This document shows, piece by piece, positions 26,920 through 37,300 of a stretch of 64,000 nt of DNA. The DNA comes from JANPJV01 sp031425695. GTDB taxonomy: Bacteria > Pseudomonadota > Gammaproteobacteria > Xanthomonadales > SZUA-5. Where the stretch lies: the NCBI GenBank assembly GCA_031425695.1, contig JANPJV010000267.1, positions 6,057-70,056 of the forward strand. The letters run 5' to 3'. Position numbers and translations under genes: made by a program. Position 1 is the first letter of the stretch. Each line of letters starts with the position of its first letter. The notes beneath the pieces were generated by a model. That model made no database searches, was not told the origin of the DNA, and saw only the letters and a program-made list of their open reading frames with translations.

Positions 26920-27870
26920 ATGGCCAATCTCGAACCGTTGCAGCCCGCCCGTGCCCCGCGCGTCAGCGTGATCGTGCCGGTCTACAACGGTGCCGCGTAC
27001 CTGGCTCAGGCACTCGATTCGGCGCTCACGCAGACCTGGAGCGACCTGGAAATCCTGGTCGTCAACGACGGTTCGACGGATGCCAGCAGCGTCATCGCCC
27101 ATCTGTACGCGAAGAATTTTCCGGACCAGGTGCGGGTCTTCGACCAGGCCAACACTGGCTTGCCGGGTGCACGCAACACCGCACTCCGGAACGCGCGCGG
27201 CGACTTCTTCGCCCTGCTTGATGCGGATGACGTCTGGATGCCCGAGCATCTGGAACTCGCCATGGCGGCCTTCGCGGCGGATACGCGGCTGGGCCTCGTG
27301 CACGCGAACATCCGGCGCATCGACGCGCGCGGCAACGGGCTCGGCATCGCCCCGCGCTTCTGGCGCGCCGGTCTCGATGCGTACACCACGATTGCGCTCC
27401 GCCACGAACACGTCAATTGCCCGACGGCGGTATTCACGCGTGCGGCGATCGAGGCAGTCGGGCCATTCGATACGGATTTCACCGGCCTCGGTTGCGAGGA
27501 TCGTGATCTGTGGTTGCGTATCGCTGCACGCTTTCCGCTGCGCCACATCGATGCAGTCACCGCTGACTATCGCGTGCATGCAGGCAGCATGAGCCGCAAT
27601 CGGGCGAAGATGCTGGCAGCGCGTGAGCTGCTCGCGCGCAAGCATGCCTCGACCAGCCGCGGCAAGCCGCTGCTGCGGCATATGCGGGCGATGGTGCAAA
27701 GCGATCTAGGCATGGAGTTGCTGGAGGAGGGCGATCCTTTCGGCGGCATTCGTACGCAACTCAAGGCAATGCTGATTCGTCCGCAGACCGGGCTGATCTG
27801 GCGGCGCCTGCTCAAGACCACGCTGCATGCTTTCCTGCTGCAGCAACCACTGACGGGTAACGCTCGATGA
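26920..27870 (+). CDS. Glycosyltransferase family 2
   Basis: A 316-residue GT-A fold glycosyltransferase. It shows VSVIVPVYNGAAYLAQALDS at the N-terminus, nucleotide-binding VVNDGSTDAS and the metal-binding LLDADDVWMPEHL. It presumably adds one sugar to the lipid-linked EPS repeat on the cytoplasmic face. It starts two bases after the preceding gene and overlaps galE (ATGA), so it is in one operon. Donor and acceptor cannot be deduced. Confidence 0.88.
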   Translation: MANLEPLQPARAPRVSVIVPVYNGAAYLAQALDSALTQTWSDLEILVVNDGSTDASSVIAHLYAKNFPDQVRVFDQANTGLPGARNTALRNARGDFFALLDADDVWMPEHLELAMAAFAADTRLGLVHANIRRIDARGNGLGIAPRFWRAGLDAYTTIALRHEHVNCPTAVFTRAAIEAVGPFDTDFTGLGCEDRDLWLRIAARFPLRHIDAVTADYRVHAGSMSRNRAKMLAARELLARKHASTSRGKPLLRHMRAMVQSDLGMELLEEGDPFGGIRTQLKAMLIRPQTGLIWRRLLKTTLHAFLLQQPLTGNAR

Positions 27871-28991
27871 AGGCTGGCAGGATCCTGGTCACCGGCGGGG
27901 CCGGCTATATCGGCTCGCACGTGGTCGCGCAATTGGGCGAGCGCGGCGAGGACATCGTGGTGCTCGACAATTTGAGCACCGGACACGCGGATGCGGTTTT
28001 GTACGGCCGACTGATCGTCGGCGATATCGGCGATGCGGGCCTGCTCGACCGGATCCTCCGAGAGTTTGAAATCGAAACGGTAATGCACTTTGCCGCGCGC
28101 ATCGTCGTGCCGGAATCCGTGGCCCATCCGCTTGAGTACTACGACAGCAACACCGCGCGCGCCCGCATCCTGATGGATGCGTGCCGCGCGAATGGCGTCA
28201 AGCACTACGTGTTTTCGTCGACCGCCGCAGTCTACGGTGCGCCGGCTGGTGGCGTTGCCGACGAGACGACGCCGCCGGCACCGCTGAATCCCTATGGGCG
28301 CTCGAAGCTCATGAGCGAATGGATGCTGCAGGACCTCGCCGCGGTGTCGAGCCTGCGCTATGTGGTGTTGCGCTATTTCAATGTTGCGGGCTGCGATCCG
28401 CGTGGGCGCATCGGCCAGGACACACCCGAGGCCACGCACCTCATCAAGGTCGCCTGCCAGCACGCCGTCGGCATACGACCGCGCATCGATATCTTCGGCA
28501 CCGATTACGACACGCCGGACGGTAGCTGCATCCGCGACTACATCCATGTCGATGATCTCGCAGCGGCGCACCTGCTGGCGCTCGATCACCTGCGCCGCGG
28601 TGGCGAATCGCTCACCCTGAACTGCGGCTACGGCCATGGCTTCAGCGTGCGCGAAGTGCTGGACACCTTGCGCGAAGTGCACGGGGCCCCGCTGGAGATC
28701 AACGAAGCGCCGCGCCGGCCCGGTGACATGGCGATGATCGTCGCCGACGCCAGCCGCGCGCGAACGCTCCTTGGCTGGACGCCACGGTACGATGACCTGC
28801 GGCTGATCCTTACCTCGGTGCTCGCCTGGGAACAGCGGCGCAAGCGTGAGCCGTTGCAGCGACCGGGCAGGACCCAGCCGGCGGTTACGAGCAGCACGGA
28901 AGAAAGCATGCCCGCGCATCTGCAGGCACTCTGGCAGGTGGTTGCAGAGAGACATCAGGGACCTACGGGTCGCGCAGGAGCTGAGTTGTGA
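27867..28991 (+). CDS. galE: UDP-glucose 4-epimerase
   Basis: A 374-residue epimerase that interconverts UDP-glucose and UDP-galactose, supplying galactose to the polysaccharide. It has GGAGYIGSHVVAQLG, the SSTAAVYG segment, the catalytic YGRSKLMSE and the GalE-specific RYFNVAGCDPRGRIG and CIRDYIHVDDLA. It is about 35-40 residues longer than usual, with a low-complexity C-terminal extension after residue ~330. It is coupled to genes on both sides by overlapping start/stop codons. Confidence 0.92.
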   Translation: MKAGRILVTGGAGYIGSHVVAQLGERGEDIVVLDNLSTGHADAVLYGRLIVGDIGDAGLLDRILREFEIETVMHFAARIVVPESVAHPLEYYDSNTARARILMDACRANGVKHYVFSSTAAVYGAPAGGVADETTPPAPLNPYGRSKLMSEWMLQDLAAVSSLRYVVLRYFNVAGCDPRGRIGQDTPEATHLIKVACQHAVGIRPRIDIFGTDYDTPDGSCIRDYIHVDDLAAAHLLALDHLRRGGESLTLNCGYGHGFSVREVLDTLREVHGAPLEINEAPRRPGDMAMIVADASRARTLLGWTPRYDDLRLILTSVLAWEQRRKREPLQRPGRTQPAVTSSTEESMPAHLQALWQVVAERHQGPTGRAGAEL

Positions 28992-29005
28992 ACAAGGAAG
29001 TTGCC

Positions 29006-29932
29006 ATGGACATGCCGACCATCAGTGTCGTGATCCCGACCTATAACAGCCGCCAATATCTCGCAGCCGCGCTCGATTCCGTGCTCGCGCAGGAGTACCC
29101 CGCCGAGCTGATCGATATCGTCGTGGTCGACGACGGTTCGCGCGACGACAGCGCCTCCATTGCGGAGGCCTATGCGATGCGCAGCCCGACGCGCATCCAG
29201 GTGATTCGGCAGGCCAACGCGGGACAGTCCGCAGCCCGTAACGCCGGTATTGCCGCGACGCGCGGGGAGTTGGTTGCTTTCCTGGACTCCGACGACAGCT
29301 GGCAGCCGATGAAGTGCATGTTGCAGGCGGCGCTCTACCGCGCCCAGCCTGAGGTCGGACTGATTCATTGCGCCTCGCGCTTCGTCGATCCGAAGGGCCA
29401 TGAGCTCGCCGATTACGTGCGCAAATCCAATACCGCCCAGGGCGATGTGCTGCTCGAATTCTTTTGCGATTTCTTCCTGATCACTTCGGCGGTCATGGTG
29501 CCGCGACATTGCCTGGACGAGATCGGAGTCTTCGATGAGAGCCTGCGCATTGGCGAGGACTACGATCTGTTCCTTCGCCTGGTGGCACGCTGGCCGGCCG
29601 GCTGCGTGGAAGAGCCGCTGCTCAACCGCACCATCCGCGCCGACAGCCTGAGCCGCGAGGACTACGATCACGACGCGCGCATGGACCTCATGATCCTCGA
29701 GCGCTTCGTCGACGAACACCCAGAGTTTGCCAGCCGACACCGTGCCGCGATCAATGCGCGATTGGCGACCTATCACTACGAGTTCGGGTACCGCCTGCTC
29801 GACAACGGCCATCTCAAGCGCGCCCGCCGGATGCTCGCGCGCTCCTTGCGCTACCGCCCGACCCGGGAAGCCGGCAAGGCCTTTCTGCGCAGCCTGATGC
29901 CGCGGCGCGCATGGTCATTGGTGCGCGCCTGA
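29006..29932 (+). CDS. Glycosyltransferase family 2
   Basis: A 308-residue GT-A glycosyltransferase: ISVVIPTYNSRQYLAAALDS, VVDDGSRDDSA, FLDSDDSWQPM, then IGEDYDLFLRL. It resembles the GT2 at 26920 in organisation and is probably the next sugar-adding enzyme of the same repeat. A GTG at 28988 overlaps the galE stop, but ATG 29006 has AAGGAAG just upstream and is preferred. The gene ends immediately before a REP array, which probably closes the operon. Confidence 0.87.
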   Translation: MDMPTISVVIPTYNSRQYLAAALDSVLAQEYPAELIDIVVVDDGSRDDSASIAEAYAMRSPTRIQVIRQANAGQSAARNAGIAATRGELVAFLDSDDSWQPMKCMLQAALYRAQPEVGLIHCASRFVDPKGHELADYVRKSNTAQGDVLLEFFCDFFLITSAVMVPRHCLDEIGVFDESLRIGEDYDLFLRLVARWPAGCVEEPLLNRTIRADSLSREDYDHDARMDLMILERFVDEHPEFASRHRAAINARLATYHYEFGYRLLDNGHLKRARRMLARSLRYRPTREAGKAFLRSLMPRRAWSLVRA

Positions 29933-29939
29933 GGGTTTT

Positions 29940-30215
29940 GGTGGGTCTGCGCGAGGCGCTGCAGTTGCAGCCTGTGCCTTTGGTGGGTCTGCGCTTTGCG
30001 CGGACTCTTTTTGGAAGGGTTGAAGTGGGCCAGCAAGGGCAAAAGCGTCCGCGCGCAGCGCAGACCCACCACAAGCAAGAGCGTCCGCGTGCAGCGCAGA
30101 CCCACCACAAGCAAGAGCGTCCGCGCGCAGCGCAGACCCACCACAAGCAAGAGCGTCCGTGCGCAGCGCAGCCCCACCACAAGCTAGAGCGTCCGCGCGC
30201 GGCGCAGGCCCACCA
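29940..30215. repeat. REP-like family A array: two forward, five reverse copies at 36-bp period
   Basis: Forward copies begin near 29940 (degenerate) and 29982. Reverse copies start at 30045, 30081, 30117, 30153 and 30189, exactly 36 bp apart. The 10-base linkers within the array are nearly identical (ACAAGCAAGA type) but differ from the linkers in the other family A arrays. The array ends 8 bp before the next start codon. It is open in frame with that gene, so automatic calls may include it in the protein. Confidence 0.88.
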
Positions 30216-30222
30216 AGGGCTG

Positions 30223-31623
30223 ATGCTTGCGTTCGCCCTTGCGTGTTTGTTCTTCAGCAGTCTGCTTCCAGCCGCCGACTACTACGTCCGCATCGACGGC
30301 GGCGATGCCGATGCCTGCAACGGTCGGGTCAATCGTGCCATGCAGGCAGGCACGACGGATTGCGCCTGGTCGCATCCATTCATTGCACTGCCGCCCGGCA
30401 AGCCTGCGCGGATTTCGGGGGGCGACCATCTGCACGTCGCGGCGGGTGCGTATCGCATGGGGCTCGGCGCGCCCGGCAGTGAAGGGTGCGCGGCGGAGTG
30501 GCCCTGGGATTGCCACATGGCGGCGCTGCCCTCGGGCAGGGCCGGGCAACCGACGCGTGTGAGCGGGGCCGCAGATGACGGCAGTTGCCGCCAGCCGCCG
30601 CAGTTGTGGGGCGCCGAGCGCTCAGCCCGGGTACTCAACCTGGCGGGCAGCAGCCATGTCGAAATCACGTGCCTCGAAATCACCGATCGCAGCAGTTGCG
30701 TCGAGCAGCACTGCCATGGCGGCGAATGCAGCGGCGAGGTGCTGGCGTGCGCGCGCGACAAGCCGCCGTTTGGCGACTGGTCCGGTACCGGTGTATTTGC
30801 CAGTGACTCGGTCCATGTGGTCCTGCGCGATCTCAATGTGCACGGGATGGCGATGCGTGGTTTCCACGCGGGCCGGCTGTCCCACTGGAAGCTCGAACGC
30901 GTCAAGATCATCGGCAACGGCTGGTCGGGCTGGGACGGCGATCTCGGCGAAGCCGGCAGCAGCAACACGGGTGTGATCGAGTTCGAGGACGTTGAGATTG
31001 CCTGGAATGGTTGCGCCGAGCGCTACCCGGACGGCCAGCATTTCGGCTGCTGGGGCCAAACCAGCGGTGGCTATGGAGATGGTCTCGGGACCGCCGCGAC
31101 CGCCGGTGACTGGCGCTTCGAACGTCTACGTGTGCATCACAACGCTGCCGACGGCATCGACCTGCTGTATCTGAAGGCGCCGGGCCGCTCGACGCTCACG
31201 GCTTCTTCGTTGTACGCAAACGCGGGCAACCAGTTCAAGAGCACCGGCGCAGCGCGGATCGTGGACTCGAAGATCGATGGGCGCTGCGGCGACCTGGGCG
31301 TCGCTGGCCTGGCGACCCGCGACGGCTGTCGCGCCGGTGGTAACAGCATCGTGCTTGCACTCGACGGGCCGGCGCGCGTGTCCGTGGAAAACAACGAGAT
31401 TCGTGGCCAGGGCGATTGCCTGGTCGTGGTCGAAGGCGGTACCGACAGCAGTGAAGTCGCGCTGCGCAACAACCAGCTCGTCGGCAGCCCGCAATGGGCC
31501 CACGCCGACAAGCGCAGCTGCGGCTTCTACGCCCACGAAAGTCGCGCACGCATCGAGCTCGACGGCAACCAGCTGAGCGGCGTGCGCAGCGGCAAGTGTC
31601 CGCCGGGGAATCGCTGCAAGTAG
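30223..31623 (+). CDS. Secreted right-handed beta-helix protein (paralog 1)
   Basis: A 466-residue exported protein: signal peptide residues 1 to about 18, then DYYVRIDGGDADACNG and a parallel beta-helix-type body with repeated short strands and many cysteines. It is closely similar along its length to the protein at 32110 (shared blocks LEITD.SC, GNGWSGWDGDLG-like, HFGCWGQ, GGYGDGLGT). Such folds occur in pectate lyases, alginate epimerases and EPS-modifying enzymes, but no catalytic residues can be named. It lacks the C-terminal extension and IFAxxF tail of its paralog. ATG 30223 is preferred because upstream frame is repeat DNA. Confidence 0.75.
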   Translation: MLAFALACLFFSSLLPAADYYVRIDGGDADACNGRVNRAMQAGTTDCAWSHPFIALPPGKPARISGGDHLHVAAGAYRMGLGAPGSEGCAAEWPWDCHMAALPSGRAGQPTRVSGAADDGSCRQPPQLWGAERSARVLNLAGSSHVEITCLEITDRSSCVEQHCHGGECSGEVLACARDKPPFGDWSGTGVFASDSVHVVLRDLNVHGMAMRGFHAGRLSHWKLERVKIIGNGWSGWDGDLGEAGSSNTGVIEFEDVEIAWNGCAERYPDGQHFGCWGQTSGGYGDGLGTAATAGDWRFERLRVHHNAADGIDLLYLKAPGRSTLTASSLYANAGNQFKSTGAARIVDSKIDGRCGDLGVAGLATRDGCRAGGNSIVLALDGPARVSVENNEIRGQGDCLVVVEGGTDSSEVALRNNQLVGSPQWAHADKRSCGFYAHESRARIELDGNQLSGVRSGKCPPGNRCK

Positions 31624-32109
31624 CGTGGCACTGAGCGCGCGTGGGGTTGGCTTTTCGCCAAAGTGCGTGTCGCGCCAGCGCCGCGGCTCTTCGCCGACGA
31701 CCGTCTCGTCCACACACGCGGCGCTGCCGCGATTCAACACTTCCGCTTGCCGCAACACCTCGCGCGGTCAGAGCCACGCTACCAGAGCCGCGCTCCACAC
31801 GCGGCTACATGTCGCGCCGCCGCGCGGCGACGCGCACGACCAAAGCCCCTCCCGAAATCGTAAAAAAAAAGCCGCTTTCAGCGTCGCATAACGCCGCCGT
31901 TCAATCGCCGTAAAAGCCAGGTGAAAAACGAGCCTATCGGGCCTCACGCGCTGAACACAAAGTTCCTTCACGGATGTGAAAGCTATTGTTTTGACACGAG
32001 TTTCACATCAAAGTGCGATGTATAGAGCAGGTCAACGCGCGGACCAGTCCGCAGTTTGGATTGCACAAATCCTGGACACTGCTACCCATCCGCTACAGAA
32101 GGAACATCC
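31624..32109. other. Intergenic region between the beta-helix paralogs
   Basis: 486 bp without a supported gene; small open frames lack ribosome sites and recognisable products. An A9 tract lies near 31862. The promoter-like motif at 31985-32016 (listed separately) precedes the next gene. Confidence 0.5.
31985..32016 (+). promoter_or_regulatory. Promoter-like motif shared with the gene at 21960
   Basis: ATTGTTTTGAC-acg-AGTTTCAC followed by AAGTGC. The TTGACA at 31991 is a perfect -35 hexamer. The matching copy is at 21738-21759. The motif lies about 100 bp before ATG 32110. Confidence 0.5.
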
Positions 32110-33783
32110 ATGTCAACGAAACAATCGCTGAGCGCTGTCCGCGCCGGATTTGTACGCGTCGCTGGTGTGATCTTCGCCCTCGCCGCGCTTGGCGCCGCGG
32201 GCTCCGCTTCTGCTGCAACCACGTATTACGTCCGCGTCGATGGCGGCACCACCACCCAGTGCACCGGCCGCAGCGATGCGGCGTACCCGGGCACGGGCTC
32301 CGGCCAGGCATGTGCCTGGAATCATCCGTTCCAGGCGCTCCCGCCGGCCGCGGCCGCGCGCATCGCCGGCGGTGACACGCTGATCATCGGCAGTGGCAGC
32401 TACATGATGGGCCTCGGCGCGCCGGGCGCGACCAATTGTGCGCAGAGCTACAGCTGGGATTGCTACATGGGTTCGGTGCCGAGCGGGATTTCCGCGACGC
32501 AGCCGACGCGCATCCTCGGCAAGGGTTACGACGCCGCCTGTCCGGCCGCGCCGGAGCTTTGGGGTACCGAGCGCGCCTCGATGGTGCTCAACCTGCAGGG
32601 CAGCTCGAACGTCGAAGTGTCGTGCCTCGAAATCACCGACCACGACAGCTGCGTCGACCAGCATTGCAATGCGGGCAACTGCACCGGTGAGGTATTGGCG
32701 TGCAACCGGGCCTCCGCGCCCTGGGGCAAGTGGGCCGGCGTCGGCATCAAGGCGAGTGACTCGATGAAGGTGTGGCTGCGCGACATCAACGTGCACGGCA
32801 TGGCGCATCGCGGCGTGCTCGCCGGTCGCCTGACCGATTGGACGATGGATCGGATGAAGATTCGCGCCAATGGCTGGGCGGGCTGGGACGGTGACATCGG
32901 TGCCAACAGCTCAAACAGCGGGCAGATGCTCTTCCGTCACCTGGAACTGTCGTGGAATGGTTGTGGCGAGCGTTGGCCGAGCAAGGTGCCTTTCGGCTGC
33001 TGGGGCCAGGTGGCGGGTGGTTATGGCGACGGCCTTGGTACCGGCGCCACTGCGGGCAACTGGGTGATCGAGGACTCCATGATCCACCACAACACGTCTG
33101 ACGGATTGGACCTGCTGTACATGAGCGCCGGCGGCACCGTGACCATTCGTCGCACCTGGGCCGAAGGCAACGCCGGCAACCAGCTGAAGACCAAGGGCAG
33201 CTCGACGATCGAGAATTCGGTGGTGGTTGGCAACTGCGCGTACTTCGTCGGCCACGGCAACATGAAGAGCGGTGACCATTGCCGTGCGCTGGGCAACGCG
33301 TTGTCCATTGGCATGACCGCGACCAGTGTCACCAGCATCGTCAACAACACCATCAGCAGCCAGGGCGACTGCCTGATCCTGAGCGGTGGTGGTGGCAGCG
33401 GTGCGCGCATGACCATTGCCAATAACGTGATGATTGGCGAAATCGACTATCACCAGCCGAGCGAGCGCAGCTGCGCGATGTACACGGAGGGGACGGAGCA
33501 GGTGACGTGGGATCGCAACTTCGTGACCGGCGTCAAGAACTCGAACTGTCCGGGCAACAGCCTGTGCTTGGGCCTTCCGCTGATCACCAGCAGCCTTTAC
33601 AGCAGCTTCAATCCGATCCCGCTTCCGGGCTCGCCGTTGGTCAACTCTGCAGCGATTGGCAGGGCGCCATCACTGGACTACAACTCGGTTCCGCGCGACG
33701 CACTGCCTGACATTGGCGCAGTCGAATTGGGTACTGAGGGTGGTGCGCCGATCGATGACATTTTTGCCAACGCGTTCGGTTGA
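32110..33783 (+). CDS. Secreted right-handed beta-helix protein (paralog 2) with C-terminal IFANAFG tail
   Basis: A 557-residue exported protein. It has a long signal peptide (residues 1 to about 36, ending GSASAA), then TTYYVRVDGGTTTQCTG and a beta-helix body paralogous to the preceding gene. The C-terminal segment PRDALPDIGAVELG is the signature of 'choice-of-anchor Q' regions. The last residues, DDIFANAFG, resemble the tails of the proteins at 21960 and 34364. It likely acts on or binds the exopolysaccharide made by neighbouring genes; this is inference. Start ATG 32110 is chosen over 32056 for the signal peptide. Confidence 0.78.
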   Translation: MSTKQSLSAVRAGFVRVAGVIFALAALGAAGSASAATTYYVRVDGGTTTQCTGRSDAAYPGTGSGQACAWNHPFQALPPAAAARIAGGDTLIIGSGSYMMGLGAPGATNCAQSYSWDCYMGSVPSGISATQPTRILGKGYDAACPAAPELWGTERASMVLNLQGSSNVEVSCLEITDHDSCVDQHCNAGNCTGEVLACNRASAPWGKWAGVGIKASDSMKVWLRDINVHGMAHRGVLAGRLTDWTMDRMKIRANGWAGWDGDIGANSSNSGQMLFRHLELSWNGCGERWPSKVPFGCWGQVAGGYGDGLGTGATAGNWVIEDSMIHHNTSDGLDLLYMSAGGTVTIRRTWAEGNAGNQLKTKGSSTIENSVVVGNCAYFVGHGNMKSGDHCRALGNALSIGMTATSVTSIVNNTISSQGDCLILSGGGGSGARMTIANNVMIGEIDYHQPSERSCAMYTEGTEQVTWDRNFVTGVKNSNCPGNSLCLGLPLITSSLYSSFNPIPLPGSPLVNSAAIGRAPSLDYNSVPRDALPDIGAVELGTEGGAPIDDIFANAFG

Positions 33784-34110
33784 GCCATGAACATCTATCT
33801 TGAGGTGCCTGCCTCTAAAAGCCTTGTCGGTTCCGAGTTGACGCTCGGTCCGGCGCTGGTGGGTTGGTCGACCACGGTGTCCATACTATGGGGCGCGCTG
33901 TCGGTGGGATGTGATCGGAAGGAAATGATTTCATCACGCACCACTCACCCGAACCTTATCGCGAAGCACCACCCGGCCGCGCCGGCGATGACGGCGGCAA
34001 CGCTGGTATTGGTCGAGCAAATACCGGGGCAGACGCATCGATTGAACTGAGGTAGCAGTGGACGACGGCTCCGAGGAATGCAGGCTGAATGATTCCTCGG
34101 TGACCGCTCT
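33784..34110. other. Intergenic stretch with a hairpin
   Basis: An 87-codon frame (33787-34050) exists, but it has no recognisable product or convincing ribosome site and I do not call it. A 9-bp inverted repeat CCGAGGAAT/ATTCCTCGG (34071-34100) may end transcripts from the beta-helix gene. Confidence 0.4.
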
Positions 34111-34117
34111 GACGGTG

Positions 34118-34342
34118 GTAGGCCTGCGCTGTGCGCCGACGCTCGTACCTGACTCAGCAAAAGCGTCCGCGCATAGACCCACCAAATGCAAAGCGTTCGC
34201 GTGCACCGCAGACCCAGCGAATGCAAAGCGTCCGCGCATAGCGCAGACCCACCAAATGCAGAGCGCCCGCGCATAGCGCAGACCCACCAAATGCAAAGCG
34301 TCCGCGCATAGCGCAGACCCACCAAATGCAAAGCGCCCGGCA
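34118..34342. repeat. REP-like family A array: one forward, five reverse copies plus a fragment
   Basis: A degenerate forward copy lies near 34118. Reverse copies start at 34163 (internally shortened), 34193, 34228, 34263 and 34298, with a fragment at 34333. The main period is 35 bp. The linker is AAATGCAAA in most units, differing from the arrays at 30.0 and 56.3 kb. It lies between the convergent genes at 32110 and 34364. Confidence 0.87.
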
Positions 34343-34363
34343 GTCATACCGGGTGCGAATGCC

Positions 34364-37300
34364 TCACTCGAAACCGTTGGCGAAGATCGTCCCGCCGCCA
34401 CCGCCACCCGTCACCGTGCGAATCTCCATCGCGTTCACGGCCGGGTTTTCGATTCCATGGAGAAAGCTCAGGTCGAGCGTGCCATCGTTGATGGTCACCG
34501 TGGTCGAAATCATCATCGCGCCCTTCGCTCCGGCGGTCGCGTAGCGATCGATGTTGGCGAAGCCGGGCGGGACCAGGCCTTCGACGGTGACGTCGAAGGT
34601 GCGCTGGTTGGCGCCGGTGATCCCGCTATACAGCTCGGCAAAGTAAAGGCGCACCTCGACCTCGGTCCCGTTCGTAACGGGGAAGCTCCAGCGCATCTCG
34701 TTGGCATCGGCCCCGTCCCAGCGTTCATCCTGGAAGACCGCGGACGGCACATGACTCGGTACCGACGCATGGCTCATGTTGATCGGGCCCGGGTAGGCGC
34801 TGCCATCGCTGTCGCTGAACTGCCCCTCACCGCCAGCGACGCGCCAGGATGACGGCGCGGCCAGGGAATCGGCGGCCCAGTTGGCCCCTCCGTCGATCGC
34901 CGCAACCTGTGGACCGCCGACATTGATTCGGTAGAGGACGCCGACGGCGGCCGAATTGCCGGCCCCGCTCAGTACCGTCTGCAGTGGCGTCCGCCCGGGC
35001 GACAGGATCGAAAGCGTCGCCATGCGAGTGCCTCCCACCTGTGGCGTGAACTCGACCTGGACCTGCACGCTCGCACCTGGCGCGATGATGATCGGTAGCG
35101 TGTTCGGGCTGAGGACACGGAAGTCCGGGTTGCCGCTGAAGGTGAATCCGCTGACGATGACGCCCTGGTCGCCCCCACTGACGCTGACCGTCAGCGGCAG
35201 CACGCGCGCGCTCCCGGTAATCACTTGGCCGAAATCCAGGCTGGTAGGTGCTTGCAGCACGCTGGTGTCGATGGCAGTGCCCTGCGGCGGAGCGTTGCCG
35301 AACAGATAGAGCGCTTCGAGATCGAGCGGCGCGCCAGTCGGGCCTCCACGTTGCGAGGAACCTGCCGCGACGTAGAAACCGGACCCATTGACGATGGCCT
35401 GGGTCGCATGGCGCGGCGTGCGCATCGGCGCCACCGTGCGCCAGGTCCTGGCGGTCAGGTCCATGGCATGGGTTTCGGCATGCGCACTGGACTGCAACCC
35501 ACTTTCACCACCGGCGACGATGATCTCGTTGCCGACGATCGCTGTCGCCGCGGCGGCGCGCGGAATCGGCAGGTTCGAAGCTGCCGGGAGCGTCGTCCAG
35601 CTGTTGCTCGCGATGTCGTAGACGTCGACCGGGGCGATCGTGTCATCGAAGATGTCACCGTCCGCGCCGGCATTCGAGTCGCGGCCGCCGACCGCATAGA
35701 TCTTGCCCAGGTGGGCGACCGCGAAGAAATGGTCGCGTGGGTTCGGGATCGGTGCCAGCGCGGCGAAGGTGCCGGTCGCAGGGTCATAGACATCGACCAG
35801 CGGCGATACCGGGCCATTGTGGCCGGTGGTGTTGCCGCTGACGAGGTAGATCTTGCCGCCGACTGCGACCGCGCCGCCACCACCGCGCAGGCGTCCGGCC
35901 GGCATGGCGGGTCCGATGGTCCACACGTCTGCTGCCGGGTCATAGATCCAGACGTTCGCTGACTCGGGTTCGGAGCAGCATTCGCCGGTCATTGCGCCAA
36001 CCGTATAGATCAGGCCGTTGAGCTCGACCGCCTGAAAATGGTGCAGCTTGATTGGCGACGAGGCGCGTGTCTGCCACACACCAGTCGCGAGATCGTAGCT
36101 GCGCACGGCGTTCGATTCACGGCCGCCGACGATGTAGAAAGCGTCGCCGGCCTGGACGAAGCCGCCCTCGTGGCGGGTCTGGTCGAAGTTGGCGATCTCT
36201 ACCCACTGCCCAGGACCGCTGCCGGCGCTGTAGCTGACGTCGAAGTAGTCCCAGGTCGCACCGTAGCTCGGCGCGCTCGCGCCCCGGGTGGCGATCGTGC
36301 CAATCGCAAGCCCGTTGGCATCGCTCGGGTTGAGCCAGGCCAGCGGGATGTTGAGCGGGGAACCGAGTGCATGGCTCACGGTGTCAGTGCCCAGGATCAC
36401 ACGGGGCTGCACCGCGCCCGTCTGGGCATTGACCGCGAGCAGGAAGTCGACCGAGCCCGCGTTGAGGATGTTGGCACCGCCCCAGGCGCTCGACGTGTAT
36501 TGCTGGGTGCTGGCAACGCCGTTGCTCTCGAGGGTCACGCGCACGACGCCGGCGCCGGCGCCGTCGCCACCAAGCACGATGCGCAGATAGTTGTCCTGGT
36601 CACCATTGCCGAGATAGATCCCGTAGGCCTGCGTCGCTTGAGGCGTGCTCGCACCGCCTCCGATCGCGAAGAACGGCGGGCGAATACGCGCCCGGACCAC
36701 GAACGGCGGACTGCTGGTGTGGGCATCGACGCCGAACTGGAACGCGTATTCCTGCGTATTGGCGGCACCGCTGGCATCACCGCTACTGACCGCTTCAACG
36801 GTCAGCTGGCCGACCGCGCCACCGGCGGCGAGGAGCTCGTCGTCGAACTGCTGCAGCCAGGTGGTCGTGCCGTTGCGCGGCAGCATGAGCCCGGTGAAGC
36901 CGAGGCCGAACAGGCCAGTGCCAGGATCGTTGGCAAACAGCGGATAGTGCAGTGGCAGCGACGTGGACAGCCCATTCTGCGCATCCAGTGCGAAGACGTC
37001 ATTGATGTCGAGAACGCTGTCGTTGTCGTCGTCGGGATCGTTGAGGTCGGAGGTCAGGTCGCGGTCGAAATCATCCGGGGTGCTGCCGGCGGAGCAGGGG
37101 TTGGTGCCGTTGTCCTGTTCATCGCCGTTGGTGTAGCCGTCGCCATCGGAGTCTTCGGTGGGAATGTTCGGGTTGCAGGTGGCACCCGTCGGTTCGAAGA
37201 CCATCACGTTGTTGGCGCCATAGGTGGCCACCCAGATCGTGCCCGGGAAAATCGCCCCGTTGCCCTGGGCGGTCACGTCCAGCGGCTGCGAGCCGAAGCC

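Noticed and set aside
30045..30215. Regular 36-bp repeats resembling a CRISPR array (also at 34163-34342 and 56239-56374)
   Set aside because: The linkers are about 10 bp and nearly identical within an array rather than unique ~30-bp spacers. The unit occurs singly elsewhere and in both orientations, and no cas genes are present. REP-like arrays explain it.
29911..30222. N-terminal extension of the beta-helix protein through the repeat array
   Set aside because: The extension consists of translated REP units (TSKSVRAQRR-type or QTHHKQERPR-type peptides). A good signal peptide starts at ATG 30223.
33787..34050. Possible 87-residue gene after the beta-helix protein
   Set aside because: It has no ribosome site, membrane or domain features I can recognise, and a neutral composition. 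It is left as intergenic.
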